Positions 34,897 through 44,340 of a stretch of 64,000 nt of DNA are shown here, piece by piece. Position numbers and translations under genes: made by a program. The DNA comes from Azonexus sp. (GTDB lineage Bacteria > Pseudomonadota > Gammaproteobacteria > Burkholderiales > Rhodocyclaceae), in contig JAISPT010000068.1 in NCBI GenBank assembly GCA_031274715.1, positions 1-64,000 of the forward strand. The letters are read 5' to 3'. Positions within the stretch are counted from its first letter, which is position 1, and each line of letters starts with the position of its first letter. The notes beneath the pieces were generated by a model, which saw nothing but the letters and a program-made list of their open reading frames with translations, was not told the DNA's origin and ran no database searches.

Positions 34897-36696
34897 ATGA
34901 AAATCGGATATTTCAGCGCAACGATCATCCCCCTGCTGTTGGCTGCCTGTGTGGCTCCAACACCGCGCGAACCGCTCGCCGGCCATCTCCGCACTGAGAC
35001 TACCGGGCCGGCATCAACTGTCCCGATCCCGGCCCCAGTCCAGCAAACGCTGGCCCTGCCCGCGCCGCGTCCGCAGGTCAAGGCTGAAACCTACAGTGTG
35101 GTGGTCAACAACGTGCCGGTGCACGACCTGTTGTTCGCCTTAGCACGCGACGCCAAGGTCAATGTCGACATCCATCCCGGCATCACCGGCGTCGTCTCGC
35201 TCAACGCTATTGACCAGACACTGCCGCAAATCCTCAGCCGCATCGCCAGGCAGGTGGACATGCGCTTCGAACTCGATGGCCCGAACTTGGCGGTGATGCC
35301 CGACTCGCCGTTCCTCAAGCACTACCAAGTTGACTACGTGAACATGTCGCGCAGCATCACGGCCACCGTCTCGACCAATACCCAGATCGCCACCGGCGTC
35401 GGCGGTAACACGGGCACGATGGTTGGCGGTTCCGGCGGCAACGTGTCGACCACGCAGATCGAGAACAGCTCGAAGAACCGCTTCTGGGAATCGCTGGAAA
35501 AAAACATCCAGGATTTGCTGCGCGAAACCGACAAAATCCTGCCGGACGGCTCCAGCGAAACCTTCGTCGAGCAAACCGCCGAGCAAGCAGCCAGCGGCAC
35601 GGCGGCGTTGCCGCAGGCCGCCGGTCGTGGCACGGCTCGGGCCATCGCCAACGCGCTGCAAACCCATGCCGCCCCGACCACCAACAGCCAGCGGACAGAT
35701 ACCGCCGTCTACCGTACCAGTACCTTCCGCGAAGCCGCCTCGGTCATCATCAATGCCGAAACCGGCGTCGTCACCGTCCGCGCCACCCAGCGCCAGCACG
35801 ACCGCATCCAGGAATTCCTCGACCGCGTGTCCAACTCGGCCCGTCGTCAGGTATTGATCGAGGCAACCATCGTCGAGGTCACGCTCAACGATGGCTACCA
35901 ACAGGGCATCAATTGGACGGGATTAGTTCGCAGCGGCACCTTCGCCTTCATTGGCGACGCAATGACGCCAAACGCGGTCAATTTGAGTTTCACGCGTGGC
36001 AACGATCCCAACTTCGATCCCAAAGCCCTGGTGACGCTGTTCAACACCTTCGGTACGACCAGGGTACTTTCCAGCCCGCGATTGTCGGTGATGAACAACC
36101 AGACCGCCTTGTTGAAGGTGGTTGATAATTATGTGTATTTCAATGTGAAGGCCGATACCACGATGGCCGCCAACGTCAGTGGCGTGACCACCTACACGAC
36201 GACCCCGCAATCGGTTTCGGTCGGCCTGGTGATCAGCGTCACGCCGCAGATCAGCAATGGCGACGCCATTACGCTCAATGTGCGCCCGACCATCACCTCG
36301 ATCGCCGGCGAGGTCGATGATCCCAACCCGAGTCTGTTAAACAGCACCCCTCCCATCCGCAACAAGGTTCCGATCATCCGCACCAAGGAAATCGAATCCA
36401 TCATGCGCGTCGCCAGCGGCAATATTGCCGTCCTCGGCGGCCTGATGGAAGACAAGATCGACTACCAGAATCAGCGCGTCCCCGTGGTCGGCCAGATTCC
36501 CCTGGTCGGCGAACTGTTCAACAACCGCAACAACCAGGCGCAGAAAACCGAACTGGTCATCCTGCTGCGCCCGGTGGTCATCCGCGACCCCAGCATCGAC
36601 GGCGATTTCGCCGGCCTGCGCGCCCACGTGCCCGGCGATGACTTCTTCGCCCAGCCGAACGAAGCGCAGCCCTTCAACATCCGTCCCAGTCGCTGA
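34897..36696 (+). CDS. mshL: MSHA-like pilus secretin, outer-membrane lipoprotein (MshL)
   Basis: The 599-residue protein has a lipobox (LLLAAC, acylated C18), an N-terminal STN-like domain (NVPVHDLLFALARDAKVN), a secretin N1-like domain with an inserted low-complexity glycine-rich stretch, and the secretin pore domain. The pore signature includes VLSSPRLSVMNNQTALLKV and VPVVGQIPLVGELFNN. It forms the multimeric outer-membrane channel through which the pilus passes. It is followed by mshN after eight bases. Confidence 0.93.
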   Translation: MKIGYFSATIIPLLLAACVAPTPREPLAGHLRTETTGPASTVPIPAPVQQTLALPAPRPQVKAETYSVVVNNVPVHDLLFALARDAKVNVDIHPGITGVVSLNAIDQTLPQILSRIARQVDMRFELDGPNLAVMPDSPFLKHYQVDYVNMSRSITATVSTNTQIATGVGGNTGTMVGGSGGNVSTTQIENSSKNRFWESLEKNIQDLLRETDKILPDGSSETFVEQTAEQAASGTAALPQAAGRGTARAIANALQTHAAPTTNSQRTDTAVYRTSTFREAASVIINAETGVVTVRATQRQHDRIQEFLDRVSNSARRQVLIEATIVEVTLNDGYQQGINWTGLVRSGTFAFIGDAMTPNAVNLSFTRGNDPNFDPKALVTLFNTFGTTRVLSSPRLSVMNNQTALLKVVDNYVYFNVKADTTMAANVSGVTTYTTTPQSVSVGLVISVTPQISNGDAITLNVRPTITSIAGEVDDPNPSLLNSTPPIRNKVPIIRTKEIESIMRVASGNIAVLGGLMEDKIDYQNQRVPVVGQIPLVGELFNNRNNQAQKTELVILLRPVVIRDPSIDGDFAGLRAHVPGDDFFAQPNEAQPFNIRPSR

Positions 36697-36704
36697 GGCC
36701 CGGC

Positions 36705-37958
36705 ATGAGCCTGCTGATGGATGCCCTGAAACGAGCCGAAGCGAGCAAGCAGGAAGCCGCCCGCCAGCAGGCCGGCAAAGAGACATCGGCCGGCGACGAG
36801 GGCCTGAGCCTGGAGCCGCTGGCCCGCGACACGGCCGGCGCAGGCCAATTGCCCGATCTAGCCGCCCATCTCGATGCCGTCGACGCCGAGTTGGCCAGTT
36901 CAGCGCAAACGCCGGCCCCGCCTCCGTCGCCTCAGCCGGAACCGCCCGTGGCCTATGCCACGGCAGCCAGCGGCCAGGCCATGGCCCGCAACAGCTTCGC
37001 CGCCAAGCAGCGGCCGGCGGCCAGCAACCGCAGCTGGCTATGGCTAGCCCTCGGCGGCTTGGCACTGGCTGGCCTGACCATCGGCGCTTACGTCTGGTAC
37101 CAGATGAACAGCCTCAATACCGGCGGCCTAGCTGGCGCCGGCCAGCCGCTACCGACCTCCACAAACGGCACACCGTACACGCCCCCCGTGCCGGTCGGCG
37201 GCACGTCATCACTGGCCGGCTTGCCACCGATTGGTGCAGTACCGCCAACGGCGGCGCCACTACCACCTGCCGCAACTTCATTGCCACCGGCCACGCTACT
37301 ATCGGCTGAACCACCGTCACGCAGTGCGCTACGGTCGCCCGCCACACAGCCGATCCGCGTGACGCGGACCCAGCCGCGGGTCGATCCCGACCTCGTCCAA
37401 GCGCACGCCCGGCTGCAAGCCGGCGACCTGCCGGGAGCTAGCCAATTTTTCACCCAGGTGCTGCAGCGTGACCCCAACCAGACCGACGCCCTGCTGGCCC
37501 TGGCCACCATCGCCCAGCATCAGGGCCGGCTTGGCGAGGCGGAAAGCTGGCGCCAGCGGGCGCTGGTCGCCGATCCGAGCGATCCAGCGGTGCAGGCGGC
37601 GACGCTGGCCAGCCGCGCCGCCGGCGGCGACGCGCAGGCGGCCGAGAGCCGACTGAAAACCCTGCTCGCTGCCCAACCGCAATCGGCCGAACTCAATTTC
37701 GCCCTGGGCAATCTTTATGCCCGCCAGCAGCGCTGGGCCGAAGCACAGCAGCATTATTTCAACGCCGTTGCGGCCGAACCCGACAATCCCGACTACCTGT
37801 TCAATTTGGCGGTCAGCCTCGACCAGTTGCGCCAGCCCCGCCCCGCCGCCCAGCATTACCGGCTGGCTCTGGAGGCCGCCACGCGACGGCCGGCAAGTTT
37901 CGACGGCGAGCAGGTCCGCCGCCGCCTGGCCGCGCTTTTGCCAGATACCCCGCCCTGA
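36705..37958 (+). CDS. MshN-like TPR protein
   Basis: The 417-residue protein starts MSLLMDALKRAEASKQEAAR, the small N-terminal motif shared with GspB/MshN-type proteins. It has one membrane helix near 106-126, a proline-rich periplasmic linker, and C-terminal tetratricopeptide repeats (from about 225). In MSHA systems this protein sits between the secretin and the assembly ATPase genes and is thought to scaffold the envelope complex. No enzyme motif is seen. Confidence 0.85.
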   Translation: MSLLMDALKRAEASKQEAARQQAGKETSAGDEGLSLEPLARDTAGAGQLPDLAAHLDAVDAELASSAQTPAPPPSPQPEPPVAYATAASGQAMARNSFAAKQRPAASNRSWLWLALGGLALAGLTIGAYVWYQMNSLNTGGLAGAGQPLPTSTNGTPYTPPVPVGGTSSLAGLPPIGAVPPTAAPLPPAATSLPPATLLSAEPPSRSALRSPATQPIRVTRTQPRVDPDLVQAHARLQAGDLPGASQFFTQVLQRDPNQTDALLALATIAQHQGRLGEAESWRQRALVADPSDPAVQAATLASRAAGGDAQAAESRLKTLLAAQPQSAELNFALGNLYARQQRWAEAQQHYFNAVAAEPDNPDYLFNLAVSLDQLRQPRPAAQHYRLALEAATRRPASFDGEQVRRRLAALLPDTPP

Positions 37959-37962
37959 CCTG

Positions 37963-39669
37963 ATGAGCCCATCGCTGCTGCAACGCCGACCGCTCGGCCA
38001 GATTCTGATTTCCGAAGGCATCCTGTCGGAAGATCAGTTGCGTATCGCGCTGCTTGAGCAGATGAAGCACAACCAGCCGATCGGCAAGCTCCTGGTGTCA
38101 CTCGGCTTCGTCACCGAGGCCACCTTACGCCAGGCGCTGTCGGAAAGCCTGGGCAAGCAGAGCATCGACCTATCGCATGCGGTAGTCGACCCGCAGGCGC
38201 TGAAAATGGTGCCGCGCGAGCTGGCCAAGCGCTACCACCTGCTACCGCTCGATTACGACCAACACAGCCAGCGACTGACCCTGGCCATTTCGGATGTCAA
38301 CGACATCGTCGGCCTCGACCGCGTGCGGACGCTGATCGACGAGCATACCGAGATCGAGACGCTGCTCGCCGGTGAGTCGGAAATCGACCGAGCCATCGAC
38401 CAGTATTACGGCCACGAACTGTCGATCGACGGCATCCTGCACGAGATCGAGACCGGCGAGATCGACTGGAAGAGCATCTCGGCCAGCGACGACCAGTACA
38501 GCCAGCCGGTGGTGCGTCTGATCGACTCGATTCTGACCGATGCCGTCAAGCGCGAGGCCTCTGACATCCATTTCGAGCCGGAAGCCAACTTCCTGCGCAT
38601 CCGCTACCGGATCGACGGCATGCTGCGGCAAATCCGTGCCCTGCATAAATCCTACTGGCCGGCGATGACGGTGCGCATCAAGGTGTTGTCCGGCATGAAC
38701 ATCGCCGAAATGCGCGCGCCCCAAGATGGCCGCATCGGCCTCTCGGTTTCCGGCCGGGCGGTCGATTTCCGCGTCGCCAGCCAGCCGACCATCCACGGCG
38801 AGAACATCGTGCTGCGTATTCTCGACCGCCAGAAGGGCATCGTCCCGCTCGAACAGCTCGGCCTGGCCGAGGATCACCTGCATCAATTGAAGCTAATGAT
38901 CGCCCGGCCAGAAGGCATCATCCTGGTCACCGGCCCAACCGGCAGCGGTAAAACGACGACGCTGTACTCGGTGCTCAACCACATCAACGCCGAGGGCATC
39001 CATATCATGACCCTCGAAGACCCGGTCGAATACCCGATGGCGCTGGTCCGCCAGACTTCGGTGATAGAGAACGCCAAGCTCGATTTTGCCAATGGCATCC
39101 GTTCGATGATGCGCCAGGATCCGGACGTCATCTTAGTCGGCGAGGTACGCGACGCCGAGACGGCCGAGATGGCTTTCCGCGCCGCGATGACCGGCCACCA
39201 GGTGTTCACCACCCTGCACACCAACTCGGTCATCGGCGCCGTGCCGCGCCTACTTGATATCGGCGTACTGCCCGACATCATGGCCGGCAACATCATCGGC
39301 ATCATCGCCCAGCGCCTGGTCCGCCGCCTGTGCGAGCACTGCAAGTCGCCCTACCACGCTGAGGCGCACGAATTGCGGCTGCTCGGCCGGCTCGCCGATG
39401 GCCAGCGGCCGGTGCTGTTCACCCCAACCGGCTGTGAGCACTGCGACTTCCAAGGCTATCGCGGGCGCATCGCCATCATGGAACTGCTACGCATCGATGC
39501 CGGCCTCGACGAACTGATCGCCCGTCGCGCAACCACCCACGAAATCCGCAACCGGGCGCTGGCCCAGGGCTTCAGCACGCTGGCCGACGACGGCCTGCGG
39601 CGCGTGCTGAACGGCACCACCTCGCTGGAGGAATTGGCGCGGGTAGTGGATTTAACTGACCGAATGTAG
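37963..39669 (+). CDS. mshE: Pilus assembly ATPase MshE with c-di-GMP-binding N-terminal domain
   Basis: The 568-residue protein begins with an MshEN-type domain: two tandem repeats, RPLGQILISEGILSEDQL and PIGKLLVSLGFVTEATL (about residues 9-55), the c-di-GMP-binding module of MshE. The GspE/PilB ATPase core follows with Walker A GPTGSGKTTT (about 325-334), the Asp box and Walker B LVGEVRDAETAEMA, and the four-cysteine zinc site CEHC...CEHC. It powers pilin polymerisation. ATG 37963 is four bases after the previous stop. Confidence 0.95.
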   Translation: MSPSLLQRRPLGQILISEGILSEDQLRIALLEQMKHNQPIGKLLVSLGFVTEATLRQALSESLGKQSIDLSHAVVDPQALKMVPRELAKRYHLLPLDYDQHSQRLTLAISDVNDIVGLDRVRTLIDEHTEIETLLAGESEIDRAIDQYYGHELSIDGILHEIETGEIDWKSISASDDQYSQPVVRLIDSILTDAVKREASDIHFEPEANFLRIRYRIDGMLRQIRALHKSYWPAMTVRIKVLSGMNIAEMRAPQDGRIGLSVSGRAVDFRVASQPTIHGENIVLRILDRQKGIVPLEQLGLAEDHLHQLKLMIARPEGIILVTGPTGSGKTTTLYSVLNHINAEGIHIMTLEDPVEYPMALVRQTSVIENAKLDFANGIRSMMRQDPDVILVGEVRDAETAEMAFRAAMTGHQVFTTLHTNSVIGAVPRLLDIGVLPDIMAGNIIGIIAQRLVRRLCEHCKSPYHAEAHELRLLGRLADGQRPVLFTPTGCEHCDFQGYRGRIAIMELLRIDAGLDELIARRATTHEIRNRALAQGFSTLADDGLRRVLNGTTSLEELARVVDLTDRM

Positions 39670-39671
39670 CC

Positions 39672-40871
39672 ATGCTCTTCGACTACAAGGCCGTCAGCGC
39701 CGAAGGCCGAATGACCACCGGCCGACTCGACGCCATCAACTTGATCGACCTGGAAATGCGCCTGAAGCGCATGGAACTCGATCTGGTCACCGGCAAGCTG
39801 GTCGAGCACCACTCACTGTTCGGGCCGCGCGGCGTGCCGCGGCCCGAACTGATCAATTTCTGCTTCCACCTTGAACAACTGACGCGCGCCGGCGTGCCCA
39901 TCCTCGACGGTCTGACCGATCTGCGCGACTCGATCGAACATCCGCACTTCCGCGAGGTAGTAGCCGTGCTGATCGAAAACATCGAGGGCGGCCAGACCTT
40001 GTCGCAGGCAATGGAAACGCATCCCGACGTGTTCTCTCAGGTCCTGGTCAACCTGGTCCGCGCCGGCGAAAACAGCGGCCAGTTGCCGGAAGTACTCGAT
40101 CGTATCGGCGAGTCGCTGCGCTGGGAGGACGAGCTGGCTTCAAACACCAAGAAGCTGCTGCTCTATCCAACTTTCGTCGCCATTGTGGTCATCGCCGCCA
40201 CGCTGTTCCTGATGGTCTACATGGTGCCGCAGCTCAAGCTGTTCGTGAAAAACATGGGCCAGACCTTGCCGCTGCAGACCCAAGTGCTGTTCTTCGTCTC
40301 CGACCTGCTGGTCGGCTACTGGTATGTGATTCCGCTGCTGCCGCTGGTCGTCACCGTGGTCGGGAGTTTTGTCGTCCGCCATAACCCGGTCGCCCGCACC
40401 TGGCTCGACGGTCTCAAGCTACGTCTGCCGGTACTCGGTCCGATTCTGAAGAAAATCATCCTGTCGCGCTTCGCCAGCACCTTCGCCATGCTCTACGCCG
40501 CCGGCATCCCGATTCTCGAGTCGATCCGCACGACCCAGGATATCGTCGGCAACGGCGCCATCCGCATAGCGCTGGAGCAGGCCGAGCACTCGATCCGCGA
40601 AGGCCGCAACGTCGCCGGCGCCTTCCACGACGTCGGGCTGTTCCCGCCCCTGGTGGTGCGTATGCTGCGCGTCGGCGAAAACTCTGGCGCGCTGGACAGA
40701 GCGTTACTCAACGTCAGCTATTTCTACACCCGCGATGTCAAGGAATCGGTCGGTAAAGCGCAATCCCTGATCGAACCGGTCCTGACGCTGTTCATGGGCG
40801 CCCTGCTCGGCTGGATTATGCTGTCGGTCATCGGCCCGATCTACGACGTCATCAGCAAGCTGCCCACGTGA
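39672..40871 (+). CDS. mshG: Inner-membrane platform protein (MshG/PilC/GspF family)
   Basis: The 399-residue protein has the duplicated GspF domain and three membrane segments (about 168-190, 213-233, 373-393). The first copy carries FCFHLEQLTRAGVPILDGL and VRAGENSGQLPEVLDR, and the second repeats it as FASTFAMLYAAGIPILES and LRVGENSGALD. It links the ATPase to the growing pilus. It overlaps the next gene as GTGA. Confidence 0.95.
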   Translation: MLFDYKAVSAEGRMTTGRLDAINLIDLEMRLKRMELDLVTGKLVEHHSLFGPRGVPRPELINFCFHLEQLTRAGVPILDGLTDLRDSIEHPHFREVVAVLIENIEGGQTLSQAMETHPDVFSQVLVNLVRAGENSGQLPEVLDRIGESLRWEDELASNTKKLLLYPTFVAIVVIAATLFLMVYMVPQLKLFVKNMGQTLPLQTQVLFFVSDLLVGYWYVIPLLPLVVTVVGSFVVRHNPVARTWLDGLKLRLPVLGPILKKIILSRFASTFAMLYAAGIPILESIRTTQDIVGNGAIRIALEQAEHSIREGRNVAGAFHDVGLFPPLVVRMLRVGENSGALDRALLNVSYFYTRDVKESVGKAQSLIEPVLTLFMGALLGWIMLSVIGPIYDVISKLPT

Positions 40872-42406
40872 CCGCCCACCGCCTGTTCTACCTCGACCCC
40901 CACCGCCTGACGGCCTATGTCTGGCGCCAGGGGAACCTGCACGCCGAAGGCAGCTTCACCAACAGCGACGATGGCCTGCTCGCTTTCAGCCACTACCTGG
41001 CGCGCTGGCGTAACAGCCACTTCGCGCTGCTGGCCAACGTCGCCGAGGAGGAACATGTCCTCGAAACCATTCCCTTCCTCTCCCGCGGCGACCGCCAAGC
41101 GCTGATTACCCGCAAGATCGGTCAGCACTTCATGGGTTCGCCGCTGGCCACAGCCTTCTCCCTGGGGTACGAGAAAACCCGGCGCAAGAACGAAAAACTG
41201 CTGCTCTCGGCGCTGACCAATCCAACCCATTTCGAGCCCTGGCTCAAACGTATCACCGACGCCGAGGCGCCACTCTCCGGGATCTACACGGTCGCCCAAC
41301 TCGGTGGCCAGTTGCTGAAGAAGCTCGGCGGCGAACACCAGGGCTGCCTGCTGCTGACCATGCAGGACCACTCGATCCGCGAAAGCTACCTGCGCGATGG
41401 CCAGACCTTGTTCTCACGCATGGCACCGATTGTCGACAGCAGTATCGCCGGCATCGCCAGCAGCTTCGCTGCCGAGGCCGGCAAACTCCAGCAATACCTG
41501 ATCGGCCAACGCCTGATCAGCCGCGACGACCACTTGCCGGCGCTGATCGTCGCCAGCCCGTCAGCCGTCCCCGCCATCACCAAGGCTTGCCTGGGGCGCG
41601 ATAACCTCGGCTTCACCATCGTCGACAGCCATATCGCCGCCAAGAAGCTCGGCCTCAAGACGCTGCCCGAGGACAACCGCTGTGATCTGCTGTACCTGCA
41701 ACTGCTGGCCTCCGATCCACCGCGCCAACAGTTTGCCGGTGCCGGCCACCGGCACGCTTACCAGGTCGACCGGCTCCGCCGTAGCATCCTCGCCGCCGGC
41801 CTGATCGCCCTACTTGGCGGCCTGCTGCTAACCGTCCACAACGCCTGGACAGCCTACGAGCTACGCCAGGAAACCCGGGCCCTGCAGGCCAGCGCAAGCG
41901 ATCTGGAAAACCGTTACGGCAAAATTGCCGCCACCTTCCCGCAACTAGGCATCGACAATGACACCCTGCGCCGCCTGACCGACCAGCACGCCACGCTCGG
42001 CCAACAGCAACGCCACCCCGAGCAGGCCCTGCAGCGCCTCGGCCGAATCCTCGAGCAGATGCCGGCCATCGTCCTCGACCGCATCGACTGGCAGATCGGC
42101 CACGATGTCCCGGGTAACGCTTCCGGCAACGCGCCGGACAATGCTTCAGCCATCGACAGCCACGGCGAAACCACCATCATCAACGGTCATGTCCAACTCG
42201 CGCCAACGGCGACCACGCGGGAAGTACTGACCCTCTTCGGCGAATTCGTCGAACGCCTGCGGCAAGATCCGGACAACACGGTACGCATTCTGCAACAACC
42301 CTTCGACATGGAATCGGAACGGCCGCTACGTGGCGGCGACGACGTTGGCGAGGCCGGGCTGCCACGGCCATTCGCTGTCGAGATCAGCCGGACGGCAAAA
42401 CCGTGA
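40868..42406 (+). CDS. PilM-PilN-like fused assembly protein (MshI-like)
   Basis: The 512-residue protein combines a cytoplasmic PilM/MshI-like N-terminal half with one membrane helix near 303-322 (LAAGLIALLGGLLLTVHNAW) and a PilN-like coiled periplasmic half. That is the GspL-like one-piece layout rather than separate PilM and PilN. The long stretch GNASGNAPDNAS near 415-426 is a flexible linker. It should dock the ATPase to the PilO-like protein encoded next. The start is GTG 40868. Confidence 0.8.
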   Translation: MTAHRLFYLDPHRLTAYVWRQGNLHAEGSFTNSDDGLLAFSHYLARWRNSHFALLANVAEEEHVLETIPFLSRGDRQALITRKIGQHFMGSPLATAFSLGYEKTRRKNEKLLLSALTNPTHFEPWLKRITDAEAPLSGIYTVAQLGGQLLKKLGGEHQGCLLLTMQDHSIRESYLRDGQTLFSRMAPIVDSSIAGIASSFAAEAGKLQQYLIGQRLISRDDHLPALIVASPSAVPAITKACLGRDNLGFTIVDSHIAAKKLGLKTLPEDNRCDLLYLQLLASDPPRQQFAGAGHRHAYQVDRLRRSILAAGLIALLGGLLLTVHNAWTAYELRQETRALQASASDLENRYGKIAATFPQLGIDNDTLRRLTDQHATLGQQQRHPEQALQRLGRILEQMPAIVLDRIDWQIGHDVPGNASGNAPDNASAIDSHGETTIINGHVQLAPTATTREVLTLFGEFVERLRQDPDNTVRILQQPFDMESERPLRGGDDVGEAGLPRPFAVEISRTAKP

Positions 42407-42987
42407 ACCTGACCCGGCGCGACCTGAACAAGCTGCTGTGGTCCCTGTTGGGAACCCTGGCGCTGTTGCTACTGGCCGCCGGGCCGGCCTGGTGGAGCTA
42501 CAACGACCTGCAGGCCGCTCAGCGCGAACGCGATGCGGCAGCGGCCCGCAACCAGGGTATCGGGCAACACCTGGGCCAAGCGCGCGCCGAGGAACAGGAA
42601 TTGAAGGAACGCGCCCGGCTGTTCCAACGCCTGCAGCAATCGGGCATCGCCGGCCCCGAGCGACGGCTGGAATGGATCGAATTGCTGCGCGACCTCCAGT
42701 ACCGTCTGCGCATTCCCGGCCTCAATTACGAGTTCGGTACCCGTCAGCCGCTGTACCAAAACGGCAGCGATTACGTCTATTTTGCCAGCCCGATGCGAAT
42801 GCAACTGCGGCTGGTGCACGAAGAAGACCTGTTGCGCATCCTCGCCAGCCTGCAAAACGAGGCCAAGGCCCTGGTGCTGATCCGCCAGTGCACGCTGGTC
42901 CCACTCAACGATCGCAACGCCAACGGCGACCTCGCCCAGTTGAGCGCAGAATGCGACCTGCGCTGGGTCACCATCGACCGCCCGTGA
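42403..42987 (+). CDS. PilO/MshJ-like assembly protein
   Basis: The 194-residue protein has an N-terminal membrane helix (LLWSLLGTLALLLLAAGPAW), a coiled coil (about 35-75) and a small ferredoxin-like domain, the layout of PilO/MshJ. It pairs with the PilN half of the previous protein. The start is GTG 42403, overlapping as GTGA. Confidence 0.8.
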   Translation: MNLTRRDLNKLLWSLLGTLALLLLAAGPAWWSYNDLQAAQRERDAAAARNQGIGQHLGQARAEEQELKERARLFQRLQQSGIAGPERRLEWIELLRDLQYRLRIPGLNYEFGTRQPLYQNGSDYVYFASPMRMQLRLVHEEDLLRILASLQNEAKALVLIRQCTLVPLNDRNANGDLAQLSAECDLRWVTIDRP

Positions 42988-43003
42988 TGTCTAGTGTGCT
43001 GCC

Positions 43004-43348
43004 ATGAAAATCATCGCCTCGCTCCTCCTGCTGCTCCTCGCCACCATCCCGGCCGCTGGCGAAGAGGCCGGCCTTGGCCGCCTGTTCCTGACGCCGCAAC
43101 AGCGTCAAGCCCTCGACCAGCAGCGCCTGCGCGGCCCGGGCGACGGCGGCGAGCGGCACCTCACCGTCAATGGCGAGGTCCGCCGCTCTGGCGGCGGCAC
43201 CACCCGCTGGATCAACGGCCAGGCCGACTGGAGCGGTACCGGGCCCCGGCCCAAAGTGCCAGTCGGCGATAGTTTCGACCCCTCCACCGGCGCCCATCAG
43301 CCGCTGCTCGACGGCGGCCACATCGTCGTCAACCCGCGCCAGCCATGA
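43004..43348 (+). CDS. Small periplasmic protein, PilP/MshK-like position
   Basis: The 114-residue protein has a signal peptide (ASLLLLLLATIPAAGEE) and a mature part starting GLGRLFLTPQQRQALDQQR, a motif common in MshK/PilP-like proteins of these loci. The rest is short and rich in Gly and Arg, with GEVRRSGGGTTRWINGQ resembling the secretin-contact strand of PilP. It probably links the inner-membrane complex to the secretin. The identification rests on position and this short similarity. Confidence 0.65.
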   Translation: MKIIASLLLLLLATIPAAGEEAGLGRLFLTPQQRQALDQQRLRGPGDGGERHLTVNGEVRRSGGGTTRWINGQADWSGTGPRPKVPVGDSFDPSTGAHQPLLDGGHIVVNPRQP

Positions 43349-44340
43349 TCACCCGGCGGCCGCAACGCGGCGTGATCCTGCTCGGCCTGATGCTGTTACT
43401 GATCCTCGCCACCGGAATATTCCTGCTACAGCGGGCCAATGGGACCACCGCCACGGCCCTCGACCGCGAAGCGAAAACCGTGGCCGCCCTGAGTGCCGCC
43501 CGAGAGGCTCTGCTGGCCAGCGCCGTGCGCGACCCCAATCACCCTGACAACCCCGGCAGCCTGCCCTGCCCGGACATCAAGACCAACATCTCCGGTAACA
43601 ACGTGCCCGGCGACGGAAAAGCCGATTTATTTGTCGGCAATAGTGTCTGCCCTGCCTATGTTGGCTGGCTGCCGTGGCGCACGCTTGACCTCAACGATCC
43701 TCGCGACGCGGCTGGCGAAAGCCTCTGGTACGCGCTCTCGCCCAATTTTCGCGTTGGCATGGCGATCAACAGCAATACCATCGGTACCTTGTCGCTCGAC
43801 GGCCATGGTGACATCGTCGCGCTGATCATCGCGCCGGGCGGCGCATTGGCCGGGCAGTCCCGACCGAGCGCCAACGTCGCCGACTATCTCGATGATCTCA
43901 ACGGCAATCCAGCCACCAGCAACCGCGATGGCAGCGAACAATATTTCTCCGGTTCCGCCGACAGCCACTTCAACGACCACCTCGTTGCCCTCGATCGCAA
44001 CACCCTGATGAATGCCCTAGCCCCGCGCATTCTCGGTGAAATCCGCCAGGCCGCCCGGGCCGCCGGTGGCGCGCTGCCCTTTGCCGATAGCGATAACGAC
44101 GGCTATCCCGATCCAGACAAACTGAGCGGCCGCTTTCCCTATCGTTACAGCGATCCTCCGCCCCCTGCCGCCGGCGATCCTCCATTACCTTCGGACACCT
44201 GTGGTGGCGGCGGTTCGTGCTGGCATGACGTGCTGATGAACAATGGTTGGTTTCCGCTGATCACCTACACCGTCGCCGCTGACCGCGCCACCGCCACGAT
44301 CACGTTCGACTTCAATGGAAAGACGATGAACCTGCCATGA
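43345..44340 (+). CDS. Pilin-like protein with calcium-loop-like motif
   Basis: The 331-residue protein has an N-terminal hydrophobic helix (GVILLGLMLLLILATGIFLL) after a short basic stretch. A classical G-F-x4-E cleavage site is missing, as in some PilX/MshP-type minor pilins. The body includes GSLPCPDIKTN, a stretch common in large pilin-like proteins, and DSDNDGYPDPDK, which resembles a DxDxDG calcium-binding loop. It overlaps the next gene as ATGA. A role as a tip or minor pilin is inferred. Confidence 0.65.
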   Translation: MITRRPQRGVILLGLMLLLILATGIFLLQRANGTTATALDREAKTVAALSAAREALLASAVRDPNHPDNPGSLPCPDIKTNISGNNVPGDGKADLFVGNSVCPAYVGWLPWRTLDLNDPRDAAGESLWYALSPNFRVGMAINSNTIGTLSLDGHGDIVALIIAPGGALAGQSRPSANVADYLDDLNGNPATSNRDGSEQYFSGSADSHFNDHLVALDRNTLMNALAPRILGEIRQAARAAGGALPFADSDNDGYPDPDKLSGRFPYRYSDPPPPAAGDPPLPSDTCGGGGSCWHDVLMNNGWFPLITYTVAADRATATITFDFNGKTMNLP

